The position numbers were made by a program, and so were the translations under genes. DNA of 64,000 nucleotides, taken from Amphiduros pacificus. Lineage: Eukaryota > Annelida > Polychaeta > Phyllodocida > Hesionidae. Positions 1 through 11,129 of the stretch are shown in pieces. The DNA is taken from positions 20,279,766-20,343,765 of the forward strand of contig OX439010.1 of assembly GCA_949316495.1 (NCBI GenBank), read 5' to 3'. The notes under the pieces were generated by a model that made no database searches, was not told the DNA's origin, and was given only the letters and a program-made list of their open reading frames with translations. Position 1 is the first letter of the stretch; every line of letters starts with the position of its first letter.

Positions 1-2464
1 GAAGGGCAAGCTTTTCTCTTCTTAAATCAAGAGGCAGCTCATCTGCCTCACCTGCCAAGCTATCTGCAGGCGATGTACGAAATGCACCAAGGCAAAGTCG
101 TAAACCTTGATTTTGTATAGGATCAAGCATTTTAATATAAGATGGACGTGCTGATCCATATATCATACATCCATAATCAAGCTTAGAACGTACAAGCGCT
201 CTGTAAAATTGCAATAAAATATTACGGTCCCCTCCCCAATCGGTATGGGCAAGAACCCGTAATATATCCAATGCCTTCTGGCATTTCTTTTTAACATATT
301 TAATGTGAGGAATAAAAGATAATTTCCTGTCAAAAATAAGTCCAAGAAACTTGGTTTCTTCGACAACAGGTATCCGAGTTTGGCCTAAATAAAGTGCATA
401 CACACAGTTTTCTTTAAAGAAAACTTAAATCCGTTATGATCAGCCCATTCTTGTAATCTATTTAAGTGTTGTTGGAGCTGTCGTTCTATTGTATGCATGC
501 TTGTGGACCTGTAGCTTAAGTTGAAATCATCAACAAAAAGTGAGCAATCTGCTCCAGGCTTCATACAATCAACAATGCTGTTAATTTTAATAATAAAAAG
601 GGTGACTGATAATATACTTCCCTGTGGAACACCCATTTCCTGATCAAAAGCATCAGAAAGTGATGAACCAACTCGGACCCTGAATTGTCAATGCTAACCA
701 CATGCTCACCTTTTAAAAAACCCTCTCTTATAAATGTCTCTAAACGTACCAGGTGGTCAATGGTACTTCGAGTTTTTCTAAAGCCACTCTGTGCAACAGA
801 AATATAAGCTGCAGTTTCTAAAAACCAAACTAAACGCTCATTAATCATTCGCTCCATTGTTTTACAGATACAACTGGTTAAAGCAATGGGGCGATAATTA
901 TTTGAATCTGAGGAGTCTTTGCCAGGCTTAGGAATGGGAATAATAGTGGCTTCACACCATGAAGGAGGAAAATCACCACTTTCCCAATTTGTATTAAAAA
1001 TATCTAAAAGATGTCCAAGTGATTGATCAGGGAGGTGTTTAAGGATTTGGTAGTGAATTTGATCAGGCCCAGGAGCGGTATCATGAGATTTATCCAAAGC
1101 AAGTTTCAAATCTTCTATTGTAAATGATTTATTATATTGTTCCAAGTTATGAGATATAAAATTTAGTTGGTTTCTTTCTTTTCTATTTTTTATTTGTTGA
1201 AATTTTGCAGAATAATTATTGGATGAGGAATTCTTGGAAATTGTTTGACCTATTGTGTTACCTATTTCAGTGGGATTTGTAATTAATTGGCCATTATGAG
1301 TTAGATGTTTGATCCTTGTTCCACCTCCCTTCCCCGAAATTTTACGCACCATATCCCAGCATTTTTTAATCGGTGTACGCGTATTTAATTTGGAAACATA
1401 ATCCTTCCAACTTTTTCTTTTGCTTATTTTAATAATATAACGGGCTTTAGCTCTTTTTACTCGAAATTGGTGCAAATTATATTGAGTTGGCTGTCGATTA
1501 AATTTTTTCAGAGCTTTTTTGCACTCCTTGACAGCTTTTTTGCACTCATCATTAAACCAGGGTTTTTCTTTAATTTTAGAATTTGGCTTTGATTGGGGAA
1601 TACACCCATCAGCAATATCATACAATGTATCTGTAAAAACTTGAAGAGGATCATCTACATTGTTAAAAAGTTCTGGAGTTATTCTATTGAAACAGGATGT
1701 TTGAAATTTTGCCCAATCGGCTTTATGAAATTTCCACTTGGGGATTCTTTCATCTGGTAGAGGAAAATGGTTATTTAAAATAATGGGGTAGTGATCACTA
1801 CCCCATTGATCTTCCTCTACTTCCCAGGAATAGTCTAAAAATAAATTTGGAGTGCACATGGAGAGATCTATTGATGTTAAAGAGCCTGTAGCAGGATGTA
1901 AATAGGTTGGAGAATCCTCATTCCAAAGGCACAAACTATTGTTATTTAAGAAATCTTCTATTATACGTCCTTTGACATCAGTATTGTTTCTGCCACCCCA
2001 AAGATAGTTGTGAGCATTAAAGTCACCAACTAGCATATACGGTTGTGGCAGCTGAGTTATTAAGTTATTTAAATCTGTAATATTTATTGGTTCACTTGGT
2101 GGCAAATATACTGAACATATTGTTAATGTATTGTGCAGGGTAATCTTGACTGCAGAAGCTTGTAAATTAGTATTTAATGTCGCTTTACTTTGGGGTATAC
2201 AGGATTTAACAAAAATAGAAACTCCGCCATGTGCTCGGTCCATTGCATCTATTGAACCAACTTTATTATAAGGTACATATCCCTTAAATGTTGTTGAGTT
2301 ATCTTTAAAATTAGTTTCCTGTAAACAAATAACAGATGCATTATATTTTTGGGCTAATAACTCTAGTTCTGGTCTGTTTGCCTCAAATCCTCTACAATTC
2401 CATTGTATGATATTGCCGATAGCCATATTAAGAATAATAAGAAAAAATATATGATTCAGCATAA
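1..2464 (-). pseudogene. I-type LINE ORF2 (endonuclease-reverse transcriptase), damaged
   Basis: ORF2 should nick target DNA and reverse-transcribe the element RNA. The endonuclease shows an early NIIQWNCRG block, GDFNAH and GSDHYPI; the RT shows PGPDQI, NYRPIALTS, GFRKTRST, GVPQGS and the catalytic FVDD (near 560-580). Compared with the copy at 20-23 kb, about 150 bp between GEHVVS and the VGSSLSDAF block are missing (near 685-690). This removes RT motif A (FDLEKAYD) with the first catalytic aspartate and shifts the frame. A second frame break lies near 400 after the KKTVCMHF block. The RNase H part lies left of the window. Translation probably starts at the ATG at 2462-2464, two bases after the ORF1 stop, or at the downstream MAIGNII methionine. 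This copy cannot be autonomous. Confidence 0.85.
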
Positions 2465-3682
2465 TCACTTATTAAGTTTACGATTATGCTTTGAGTGCAC
2501 AGGAGTAAAATTCATATCCGGAGGATCACCTGTGTCCATCCTTTCTAAGGATTTAGTTCTATTAATTTTACTTTTAACTTGATCTTTGATTTCTTTTTTG
2601 TCTGATTTGTGTCTATTGCTATTGATACTTGTATTACTGGATGATGTGGAGGGAGTTTGTGAAGAGGGTTTAGTGGATGTTGCTGTTGGTGGAGTTATAA
2701 CTGGGATAGTGGATGTTGTAGTCTGAGTTGACGTTGCTGAAGATTTAGAGGTTTTTGTAAAAAAGGAATAATTTTTGTCATTGATTGGCCATGTTATTTC
2801 GGTTTGAATCGCTATTGATTTGGTTTCTTTCATTTTTACAGTGCTAGCATAGGATGTTTTTGTATTGTTCAAACTTTCTACACGTTTACGTGCCTCAGGA
2901 AAAGAAATGTTTTCAGTGTGGCGTATTCGCTGAATTTCCTTCTCTTTTAAAAAGGAAGGACAATTCCACGAATACGATGGATGATTGCCTTGGCAATTGA
3001 CACATTTTATTATATTTGAAGAACAATCGTCTCCACTGTGCTGAGCGGTACATTTTGGACATGTTTCATTACCTTTACATCGATCAGATCCATGTCCATA
3101 CCTCTGACACTTGAAGCAGCGCAGAGGGTTTGGAATAAATACATCAACTCTAACGTTCAAATATCCAACTTTGATAGATGTTGGAAGCTGCGCTGCTTCA
3201 AATGTCAGAATAAACGTATTGATAGGAATTTTGACACCGTCCTTTTTTATAAATATCCGCTTGCATTGAACAACATCCTGGTCTTTGAGCTCATCCACTA
3301 TCTCCTCCTCAGAAACTCCCACTAAATCTGGGCATCTGATTACTCCTTTTTTATTGTTGAGAGTTTTGTGAGCTGTTATAATAACAGGAACTGTGGCCAA
3401 CATTCGGCATCGTAGTAGATTGTCCGCATGGCTTTTCCGCTCAACCTCAATCAATAATTTATTTCCCATCTTTTTAACGGTTTTTGGTACCCCGGCAATG
3501 CCTTGTATCCCCTTTGCAATTGCAAAGGGGGACATTTTTGCCAGGGTATGTTCAGCATCAGAACTTTCCGCAATTAAAAATCTAGGCCATTTTTCTATTT
3601 TGTTTGAATCATCGTCGCTGTCTATGTCATTCCTTGGTCGTTTTTGTTTGTTTTGCGCCATGTGTGTTTTTTTATATTTCAT
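2465..3682 (-). CDS. I-type LINE ORF1, gag-like zinc-knuckle protein (copy A)
   Basis: This 405-residue intact frame encodes the nucleic-acid-binding ORF1 protein that coats LINE RNA. Residues about 33-185 look like the RRM-like core of jockey/I gag proteins. They are followed by three CCHC knuckles: CX2CX4HX4C at 189-202, CX2CX3HX4C at 208-220 and CX2CX3HX6C at 227-241. The C-terminal third is Ser/Thr/Lys-rich and presumably disordered. The ATG that begins MKYKK at 3682 is used; an internal methionine at residue 8 (MAQNKQ) is an equally plausible start. The stop overlaps the ORF2 leader region in the order TGA-TT-ATG. The frame is nearly identical to that at 27.6-28.9 kb, implying recent activity of the subfamily. 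Confidence 0.88.
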   Translation of the reverse strand: MKYKKTHMAQNKQKRPRNDIDSDDDSNKIEKWPRFLIAESSDAEHTLAKMSPFAIAKGIQGIAGVPKTVKKMGNKLLIEVERKSHADNLLRCRMLATVPVIITAHKTLNNKKGVIRCPDLVGVSEEEIVDELKDQDVVQCKRIFIKKDGVKIPINTFILTFEAAQLPTSIKVGYLNVRVDVFIPNPLRCFKCQRYGHGSDRCKGNETCPKCTAQHSGDDCSSNIIKCVNCQGNHPSYSWNCPSFLKEKEIQRIRHTENISFPEARKRVESLNNTKTSYASTVKMKETKSIAIQTEITWPINDKNYSFFTKTSKSSATSTQTTTSTIPVITPPTATSTKPSSQTPSTSSSNTSINSNRHKSDKKEIKDQVKSKINRTKSLERMDTGDPPDMNFTPVHSKHNRKLNK

Positions 3683-4145
3683 CAGTTAGGTCCCCTACCC
3701 ACCACGGAGCCCAACAAGGGGACGCCTTTCTGGGCCGGTAACTCCAAGCCCGGACGCCGTGAGGATACCCAACATGACATACTCTAAGAATAAAAACTCC
3801 ACCCTTTCGGATTTTATTTATATCCCTCGATTGACCCAATCAGCAGTAATCTCCTTTCAGCAAATATTTATCAAAAATTTTAAAATTATTCCTAAATTTC
3901 AAACATTGAAATTATCATTAATAAAAATCAAACATCCAGAATACATTAAAGGAAATATACCACAAGCCGGTTAAATCAGACCCAGGCCTAATCTGATCTG
4001 CCTGTCTGGTGAACATTTGGATCCAAGACAGGCGTGTTGCAACTGGACCGGTATTACTGCCAAACCAGCCCAGTGCTCAGCCCGTCAGGATTCCATATCC
4101 TCCCCGACACAGGTCGCATCCCACGGCAAACAGGACGCCCCTTTA

Positions 4146-4160
4146 GTCGCCTTTTACGAC
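4146..4160 (-). ncRNA. Stem-loop in LINE 5' UTR (copy A)
   Basis: Read on minus, GTCGTAAAAGGCGAC forms a 4-bp stem with a short loop, about 50 nt from the element's 5' end and followed by TAAAGGGG. The same block is present at 29319-29333. The first 20 nt of the element also pair with themselves (CCCC TGTGGGTGC GGGG). I infer a structured 5' leader; whether it is a self-cleaving ribozyme or only an RT/ribosome signal is unknown. Confidence 0.4.
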
Positions 4161-6784
4161 ATGCTGGGGGGCAGTGGGGCTATTCTTTAATCCCCGCACC
4201 CACAGGGGAGTATACGAAATTGGTGCAAATTATATTTCGTTGGCTGTCGATTAAATTTTTTTAAAGCTTTTTTCCGCTCCTTTTTTGCACTCATCATTAA
4301 ACCAGGGTTTTTCTTTAATTTTAGAATTTGATTTGATTTGGGAATACACCCATCAGCAATATCATACAATGTGTCTGTAAAAACTTGAAGAGGATCATCT
4401 ACATTTTAAAAAATTTCTGGAGTTATTTTATTAAAACAGGATGTTTGAAATTTAGCTGGATCGGCTTTATGAAATTTCCACTTGGGGGTTCGTTCGTCTG
4501 GTGGAGGAAAATGGTTATTTAAAATAATGGGGTAATGATCACTACCCCATTGATCTTCCTCTACTTCCCAGGAATAGTCTAAAAATAAATTTGGAGTGCA
4601 CATGGAGAGATCTATTGATGTTAAAGAGCCTGTAGCAGGATGTAAATAGGTTGGAGAATCGTCATTCCAAAGGCACAAACTATTATTATTTTAAAAAATC
4701 TTCTATTATACGTCCTTTGGCATCAGTATTATTTCTGCCACCCCAAAGATAGTTATGTGCATTAAAGTCACCAACTAACATATATGGATGTGGCAGCTGG
4801 GTTACCAAATTATTTAAATCTGTAATATTAACTGGCTCACTAGGTGGTAGATATATTGAACATATAGTTAATGTATTGTGCAGGGTAACCCTGACTGCAG
4901 AAGCTTGTAAATTTGTATTTAATGTTACTTTACTTTGGGGTATTCAGGATTTAACTAAAATAGAAACTCCACCATTGGGGTATTCAGGAATTTAACAAAA
5001 ATAGAAACTCCACCATGTGCTCGGCCTTTTTGCCTTAAATCCTCTACAATTCGATTGTATGATAATGCTGAGAGCCATATTTAAAATAATGAGTAATAAT
5101 ACAATGTGGTCAAACATATTCATTTAATTCAACTAAGATTATGTTTGGAGTGCACCTGAATGCTATGTATATCAGGAGGATCATTTGTATCCATCCTTTC
5201 TAATGATTTTGTTCTCTGTATTTTATTTTTTCCTTGATCTCTAGTTTCTATTTTGTCAGGCTTATCAACAGGTTTATTCTGCTGTGAAGAATTGGAATTT
5301 GCACCTTTATTGCTGGATGTTGATTCACTTTGTGAAGGTTTCATGGCAGATTGTGTAGGCTTTATTGGCGAATGAGTAAGTAAAGGGGTAGAAGACAAAT
5401 GAGTCTGTGTTGATATTGCTGTTATTGATTTGCTCATAAAGGAATTGTTCTTTTCACCAATTGGCCATGTTAAATCTGTTTGAACTTAAATGGATTTAGT
5501 ATCTTTTGATTTTGTAACAATAGTATTACTTTTTTGAGGGGTATTGTTGCTTTCTACTCGTTTTCTGGCTTCTGGAAAGGAAATGTTTTCTGTGTACTTT
5601 ATTCTCTGAATATCTTTTTCTCTTATAAAAGAGGGACAATTCCGAGAATATAACAGGTGTTCACCTTCACAATTAATACATTTAAAAGAGTGAGATTCAC
5701 AATTTTCACTACTGTGCTGGCCATTGCATTTTGGACATGTCAAGTTCCCTTTACACTTATCTGAGCCATGCCCATATTTATGACATTTGAAACAACGCAG
5801 TGGGCTTGGAATATATATATTAACTCTTACGTTTAAATATCCAATCTTGATTCATTGTGGAAGCTGCGTTGTTTCAAAAATGATTATATAGGTAATGAGA
5901 CACCATCTTTATTGATAGTAATGCCACGGCGAGCGACAACATTTTGATCAGCCAACTCCTCAACAATATCAGTCTCTGGTGTACCAGAAAGTTCTGGACA
6001 CCTGATAACTCCCTTTCTGGTGTTTAGGGTCTTATGAGGAGCTATCTTTACAGGTATAGTGGCCAATGAAGAACATTTCACTAAATTATTGGAATGACTC
6101 TTTCTGTCCACTTCTATTAGTAGTTTATCGCGCATCTTCTTAATATTTTTCACTTATTGGCTACTCCTTGAATTCCTTTTTCAATTGCAAAAGGAGACAT
6201 TTTTTCTATTGTGCATAGTGGATCCGTGCTTTCAACTATTAAAAATCTTGGCCATCTTGTTTCATTTGTGTTCAAATCATTATCCGAGTCCATTTCCATA
6301 TCAGCCCTGGGTCTATTTTGTTTGTTTGATGCCATATGTGCTTTGTTAATTGTTCATTGCCCATGTTCCTAACCCTTACTCTGATTCCTATTTTAATAGA
6401 TAGGGAGTTAAACATATGGGGCAGAGCCATCAGCACACCTTTAAAACTCTGCTACATTAGACAATATACTCGGGAATACATAAAATGTACCCCACATTGA
6501 CCCGATTCAGCAGTCAAGCTCCACACAACTGTTAAGCTAATCTGTTAAGCTAATAATATTTTTATAACCGTGTAAAAATTACCATACATTTCATCTTAAT
6601 GGAGAATTTATCATGATTGAGAGTATTTCTGAAATATACCAAATTTAAACCTTATTTTTCTTTCAAATTAGTTTTTTAAAATTTAAAAAGAAAATGTGTG
6701 GAAGCCGGTTGGACAATATCGGGCCCTAAAGTCCTGCATGTCTGGGGTGAATATTTGGGTTTAGAGGAAGACCAAACACTCGCC

Positions 6785-7433
6785 TTAAGTGGAGGTAGAG
6801 CTTTATTCAAGTAAAGCGGTACAAGTCACACTAGAACACACACTAGAACACACACTAGAACACACTTAACATTACTAATAATTATTAATTATATAATCTT
6901 ATACCCAAACCTAATAACCAATAACTAACCCATTACATAATTATTTAATGTTCAGCTAAGCATACTATAAATGGTATCATCATGGCAAGCCCTATCAGCT
7001 AGGTACAAGATACATAGGTGAAGCCCATGAGGATGTGGATGAAAAAGTTGAGTTAATTAAGGTTTGGTTTAACGAGCAGCAAAGTGAATGTGAGTTAGTG
7101 GAGGTTGTCGAATATATTGTAGATAACATTGAGAACGCCAATTGCCTGATGATTGTATTTCCTCTGTTGAGATCAGTTGGAAGCCGATTGGGTAACATGA
7201 CCCGTGCGAAGAGAGTGAGAGGAGTAGGCCCTGAGCAGGAGTCGGGTTACGAGTCGTTTGATACAATTGTTAAGGGCGAGTTTGGTGAGCGGACGATCAT
7301 CCTGAAGTGCGAGCAAATGAGCGGTAGAATCAAATTAGACTGACCAGACACTGTAGGAAGGCGGGAACCTGGAGGTGACACCCTGAGAGCACGCTCATAC
7401 CCACATGCCCTCATGGCAGGGTGCGGTCAGAGG
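6785..7433. mobile_element. Unidentified insert inside LINE copy D
   Basis: This stretch interrupts the 5' UTR of copy D: LINE sequence equivalent to both sides of the gap is continuous in copies A and C. The left edge carries short repeats of a CACTAGAACACA type (6828-6868). The interior holds an open frame of 128 codons. No terminal inverted repeats or target duplication could be seen by eye. It may be a non-autonomous transposon, a retrocopy or captured host sequence. Confidence 0.4.
6960..7343 (+). CDS. Unknown open frame without a clear start
   Basis: The frame is open from just after a stop at 6957-6959 to a stop at 7341-7343. There is no ATG before the middle of the frame, so it may be an exon or a truncated gene. 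The translation is mixed and protein-like: an acidic, probably helical first half with KVELIKVWFN and VVEYIVDNIEN, then RLGNMTRAKR, then an FGERTIILKCEQ strand-like segment. It is not low complexity. I do not recognise the family. A TTCAG at 6951-6955 could be a splice acceptor. Its position within a LINE insert suggests it belongs to a mobile element or to a captured gene fragment. Confidence 0.3.
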   Translation, partial: AYYKWYHHGKPYQLGTRYIGEAHEDVDEKVELIKVWFNEQQSECELVEVVEYIVDNIENANCLMIVFPLLRSVGSRLGNMTRAKRVRGVGPEQESGYESFDTIVKGEFGERTIILKCEQMSGRIKLD

Positions 7434-7659
7434 TGGCAGCTCCAGGTGTGTTGCAACTGGACTGGTATTACTGCAAACCAGTCCAGTGCCCAACCTGCAG
7501 AACTCCATATCCTCCCCTTACAGGTTGCACCTCACGGCAAACAAGGCACCATGGTTATTTTTTTCGTTCTCCTCTTACGTACTGACAAAAAACCAGGGAG
7601 TAAAAAAAATCAGAGGACCATTCTAACCCCACGCCCACATGGGGTCCTCAGGTGGTAGT

Positions 7660-9820
7660 GCTACCACCTCTGTGACCATGTCTGAGGAAACATATGCATC
7701 GATCCTTTGTGTAGCATTACCACATCTTTGCAGTGAATAACAAGAGTTTAGTAGGAGTTAGGCTAAATTAGTTGAAAGTGAATAGTATCTTAATGAAATT
7801 TGTTCAAAATCTGAATTCACATACTTAATTTTTCATTTTTATGGTATTGAAAAATTGAACTTATAGCACAAAACATAATCCCATGGGTTGATAGCTCTGC
7901 TTACTTGAATGAAAACACATGAACTGAGTATAAAGTGCAATAAGCAACCAGGTTATGATTTTCAAACAAGATCCCAATTCAGTTTTGATGAGATATTCAT
8001 TAATATTTTGCAAATCACTATCATGTTACCAATGCAATATTTCATGCACAAAATTTGTGATTTTTTCAAAAATCTAATAGCTATCACTAAGTTGTCAAGG
8101 GGGCTGCCATTTTGAATAACATAGCCAATGAGAATCAATATAACAAGTTGGGGCCAAATTTGATATGTAACATGCATTTTGATTGGTCAAAATCACTATC
8201 TGCTCAATTCTGCTCTTGAAAAGGATTTAAATGATCTAGGAAGAAATGTTCAAAAACATTACAAAAAAGCAATGATATGCATAGCTCAAAGGCCATTGAT
8301 ATATGTTTATTCACTTTTGATGGTTGTGAGATTTTGGCAGTATACAAATTTGGAATTGAAGGTCAATGTGTCAAGGTCAAAGGTCACATGACTAAGAAAT
8401 TATAACGAGGCACAGCTATTACCTTAGACATTTCTGTATATCAAGTTTTAATTTCCTAAGATATGCTAAGATATGCTCTGTACAAAATTTGTGACCTCGA
8501 GGTCACTGCACTAAGGTCATTGGTGACATCACTAAGATTTGATGGAATCTGAACCTTCACCTCAATATCTACCTCTGTATAAAACTTGAAACATATATTA
8601 CTGGTAGTTTTGGAGAAGATTTTTTTTAAACATAGTGTTGATACATAACAGATATTTAGTATTTCCAGTTCATCGTTCATGAGCTATGGCCTGCACAAAA
8701 ATACAAAGGTCAAAGTAACAGAATCAAGGTCAAGGGTCAAATCTGTATAAAATGTATATGGTGTTTAAAAGAGTGTTGATATATAGCAGATATGAACTAG
8801 ATTTCATTCACTTTTAATGCTTGAGATGTTGCATGTTCACAAATTTTGAATTCAAGCTTAATGTGTCAAGGTCAAAGGTCACATGACTCAAATTGTATGA
8901 CGAGGCACAGCTTTAACATAAAACATTCCTGTATACCAAGATTTAATTTCTTCTTGTAAGTGGTTGCTGAGATATACTCCTTACAGAATTTGTGACATCA
9001 AGGTCACTGCACTAAGGTCAATGGTGACATCACTGAGGAATCTAAATCTTCAACTCTCTATCTAGCTCTGTATAAAATAGTGTTGGTATATAAAAGATAT
9101 GAAGTGCATTTAATTCACTTCTAATGGTTATGATGTGGCATGCTCACAAATTTTGAATTCAAGGTCATTGTGTCAAGGTCAAAGGTCACATGACTAAGAA
9201 AGTATGATGAGGCATGGCTATGACCTTAGACATTTCTGTATACCAAGTTTTAATTTCTTCTTATAAGTAGCTATAGTTGCTGAGATATACTCCTTACAAA
9301 ATTTGTGACATCAAGTTCACTGCATTAAGGTCAATGGTGACATCACTAAGATTTGAAGGAATCTGAATCTTCAACTCTCTATCTACCTCTGTATTAAATA
9401 TGAAACAAATATTACTGTTAGATTTGGAGGAGAAGATTTTTAAACATAGTGTTAGTATATAACAGATATGAAGTGTTTTTTATTCACTTCTGATGGTTGT
9501 GATGTGGCATGTTCACAAATTTTGAATTCAAGGTTAATGTGTCAAGGTCAAAGGTCACATGACTAAAATTGTATGACAAGGCACAGCTTTAACAGACGAC
9601 ATTTCTGCATACCAAGTTTTAATATCCTGTAATAAGTGATTGCTGAGATATGCTCCGTACAACATTTGTGACCTCAAGGTCAATGCACTAAGGTCAATGG
9701 TGACATCACTAAGATGTGAAGGAATCTGAATCTTCAACTATATATCTACCTCTATATAAAATATGAAAGATGTAGTAGTGGTAGTTTTGGAGAAGAAGAT
9801 TTTTAAAGAAATGTTGACAG
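7660..9820. repeat. Degenerate tandem repeat (310-490 bp units) with AGGTCA direct repeats
   Basis: From about 7.9 kb the sequence cycles through the same order of blocks: a GTGACATCAAGGTCACTG block, AAGGTCAATGGTGACATC, a TCTACCTCTGTATAAAATA block, TTTTTAAACATAGTGTTG, then TGTGTCAAGGTCAAAGGTCA and CATGACTAA. At least four to five diverged units are visible between 8.3 and 9.75 kb. Each unit carries AGGTCAAAGGTCA, a perfect direct repeat of the nuclear-receptor half-site with 1-bp spacing, at 8374-8386, 8869-8881, 9176-9188 and 9545-9557, with a one-mismatch form at 8727-8739. Similar GGTCAAAGGTCA-rich repeats are, from memory, common in mollusc genomes. No coding capacity is seen. Confidence 0.75.
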
Positions 9821-9872
9821 ACGGACGGACAGACGGACAGATGGACAGACGGACGGACAGACATTTTCCCCC
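9818..9872 (+). repeat. GACGGACA-type simple repeat
   Basis: A tract built from GACAGACG/GACGGACA/GATGGACA units closes the preceding repeat family and is followed by CATTTTCCCCCTCC. A short purine-rich tail at the end of an interspersed repeat suggests the 3' or terminal part of a transposable element. Confidence 0.7.
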
Positions 9873-9879
9873 TCCTAAA

Positions 9880-10870
9880 GCTCTGCGAGCTAAAGTCTCA
9901 GCAGAGCTAAAAAGGAAATCTCACGTTCATTTCATTTTCCAAATGTTCAGTGTTATGCAAGGTAACGATTTTTATCTGATGTAACAACAGAGCCTTGCAA
10001 AAAGGATTGGCAGGTTAGTCCATCAGCTGGCATAGATCATGTGTGCATTTCTATGTCAACACAGTTTTACCTCAGGTTATATTTGGTAAAAAAAACCAGG
10101 GTAGACATTTGGAATCATGAAAACAACTTATTCTACACTGATCTTAGGTTTTCACAACTTACAAAATGGCAATTTTCTGAGAGATGACCATTCATAAGCT
10201 ATAAACAGCTTTCTTATTTGTAAGAAATATAAAAATCCACGCCAGAGTATCAACGGATATAACATAAATAACATTTATTATGGTCTTATAAGGAAAATTG
10301 ATTGTTTTTTTATATTCCTATTTCGGACCTAAAAATCTCACTAAATACATTCTTTAGCCAAACTATCGCGAGGAACGTACTTCAATATAGCTCTTTTGAT
10401 ACTTAATCATTGTGGTTAATAGCCCACCTAAAAGGGTGATTTTGACAACTTGACATTGTAGTTAGGAATTAGCATGTTGCCCCCCCTCCCCTTAATTTAA
10501 AATATTGCAGATTGTCAGAGAATGATTGTTTACTCATATCTATTCATGACAAAGAGATTCAATCTACTCTTCGAAGCATTCAAACATAGTATTGTGATTA
10601 CAGTTTGTTTATTAGGAATAAGTTGAATAATTTGGTACATTTTACATAAATAACTATTATTTTCAGCAATGGTATCTGCATGCTTATCAAAATGCTTTTA
10701 AATAATATATATTTTAGTGCAAATCATATTTTCACATAGGTTTATCACATAGGTTTATCTTTCATCATGCGAAAGATAAAATTCCCATTGAGACCAAGTT
10801 TAAACTTGTTAGTATTCATATGATGAATTGCATTTGTTTGGAAAAAACATGACATATCGGAATCATCCAG
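9880..10870. other. Non-coding AT-rich stretch, nothing recognised
   Basis: No open frame with protein-like composition, no LINE motif and no RNA gene signature was seen on either strand. Confidence 0.5.
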
Positions 10871-10871
10871 G

Positions 10872-10990
10872 AGTCTAATCTTCGCCTTTAAGAATATTGC
10901 AATGTGTCAAAAGACTATGTCCAATTCTTATACGAGTTAAAACAAACACTTCTTTTCGGTTCTTTCGACTAGAACCTTTACTTTTACAAA
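10872..10990 (-). mobile_element. Short I-type LINE ORF2 3' relic
   Basis: About 110 bp match the C-terminal ORF2 region of the full copy at 20190-20305 (LLKGED block followed by the RIRIGHGRLTH region on minus) with many substitutions. Block order and spacing are the same. This is an ancient fragment. Confidence 0.55.
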
Positions 10991-10991
10991 G

Positions 10992-11129
10992 AATACTGGT
11001 GCCTCAATTGAGGTGGACAGTAAGGATATTGACCCAAAAAATCCCGTGAACGTTACTTTCTCTGGGTCCCATGAAGCCATCCGGAAGGCCAAATTTGAAG
11101 TAAAGAAGTACATTATGCAAGAGAAATGA
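10992..11129 (+). CDS. KH-domain-like terminal fragment
   Basis: A 45-codon frame ending in TGA reads NTGASIEVDS, then VNVTFSGSHEAI, then RKAKFEVKKYI. This resembles the second half of a type I KH RNA-binding domain: a GAxIEVD strand, a VxFSG strand and a final helix. The preceding bases TTTACAAAG could be a splice acceptor, so this may be the last coding exon of a host RNA-binding protein; an AATAAA lies some 60 bp downstream. The GxxG loop half of the domain is not seen upstream, where an old LINE relic sits. A retrocopy fragment is equally possible. The parent gene is not identified. Confidence 0.35.
   Translation, partial: NTGASIEVDSKDIDPKNPVNVTFSGSHEAIRKAKFEVKKYIMQEK

Larger units (their letters stand above)
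1..4210 (-). mobile_element. I/Nimb-type LINE, copy A (3' end beyond window)
   Basis: This is a non-LTR retrotransposon read on the minus strand: 5' UTR about 3683-4210, ORF1 2465-3682, ORF2 from about 2464 leftward past base 1. The ORF1 gag-like protein with three zinc knuckles, followed by endonuclease and reverse transcriptase, places it with jockey/I-like LINEs. The RNase H of the related copy at 20.0-21.8 kb favours the I/Nimb side. The 5' end at 4210 is sharp and matches the 5' end of the other full-length copy. Immediately to its right, copy D sequence resumes in the middle of its ORF2, so copy A appears to have inserted into copy D. Clade assignment is from motif recognition only. Confidence 0.9.
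4211..7647 (-). mobile_element. I/Nimb-type LINE, older decayed copy D
   Basis: Right of copy A the same LINE family resumes with many substitutions: ORF2 endonuclease remnants at 4211-5085, ORF1 remnants at 5110-6335, and 5' UTR at 6340-6780 and again at 7434-7647. ORF1 pieces retain the SPFAI core block, a CPKCNGQHSSENC knuckle (5700-5743) and an SFPEARKRVES block, broken by several stops and frameshifts. Near 4940-5015 about 39 bp of endonuclease sequence are tandemly duplicated. The 5' UTR is split by an unrelated insert (6785-7433). The left part of its ORF2 must lie beyond copy A, outside the window. It is markedly older than copies A and B/C. Confidence 0.85.

Noticed and set aside
3038-3689. 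Plus-strand frames opposite LINE ORF1 (also at 28.2-28.9 kb)
   Set aside because: Antisense shadows of the zinc-knuckle ORF, repeated only because the LINE is repeated.
7405-7658. Plus-strand frames in the LINE 5' UTR
   Set aside because: They follow the antisense of the non-coding leader; copies A and C do not keep the frame.
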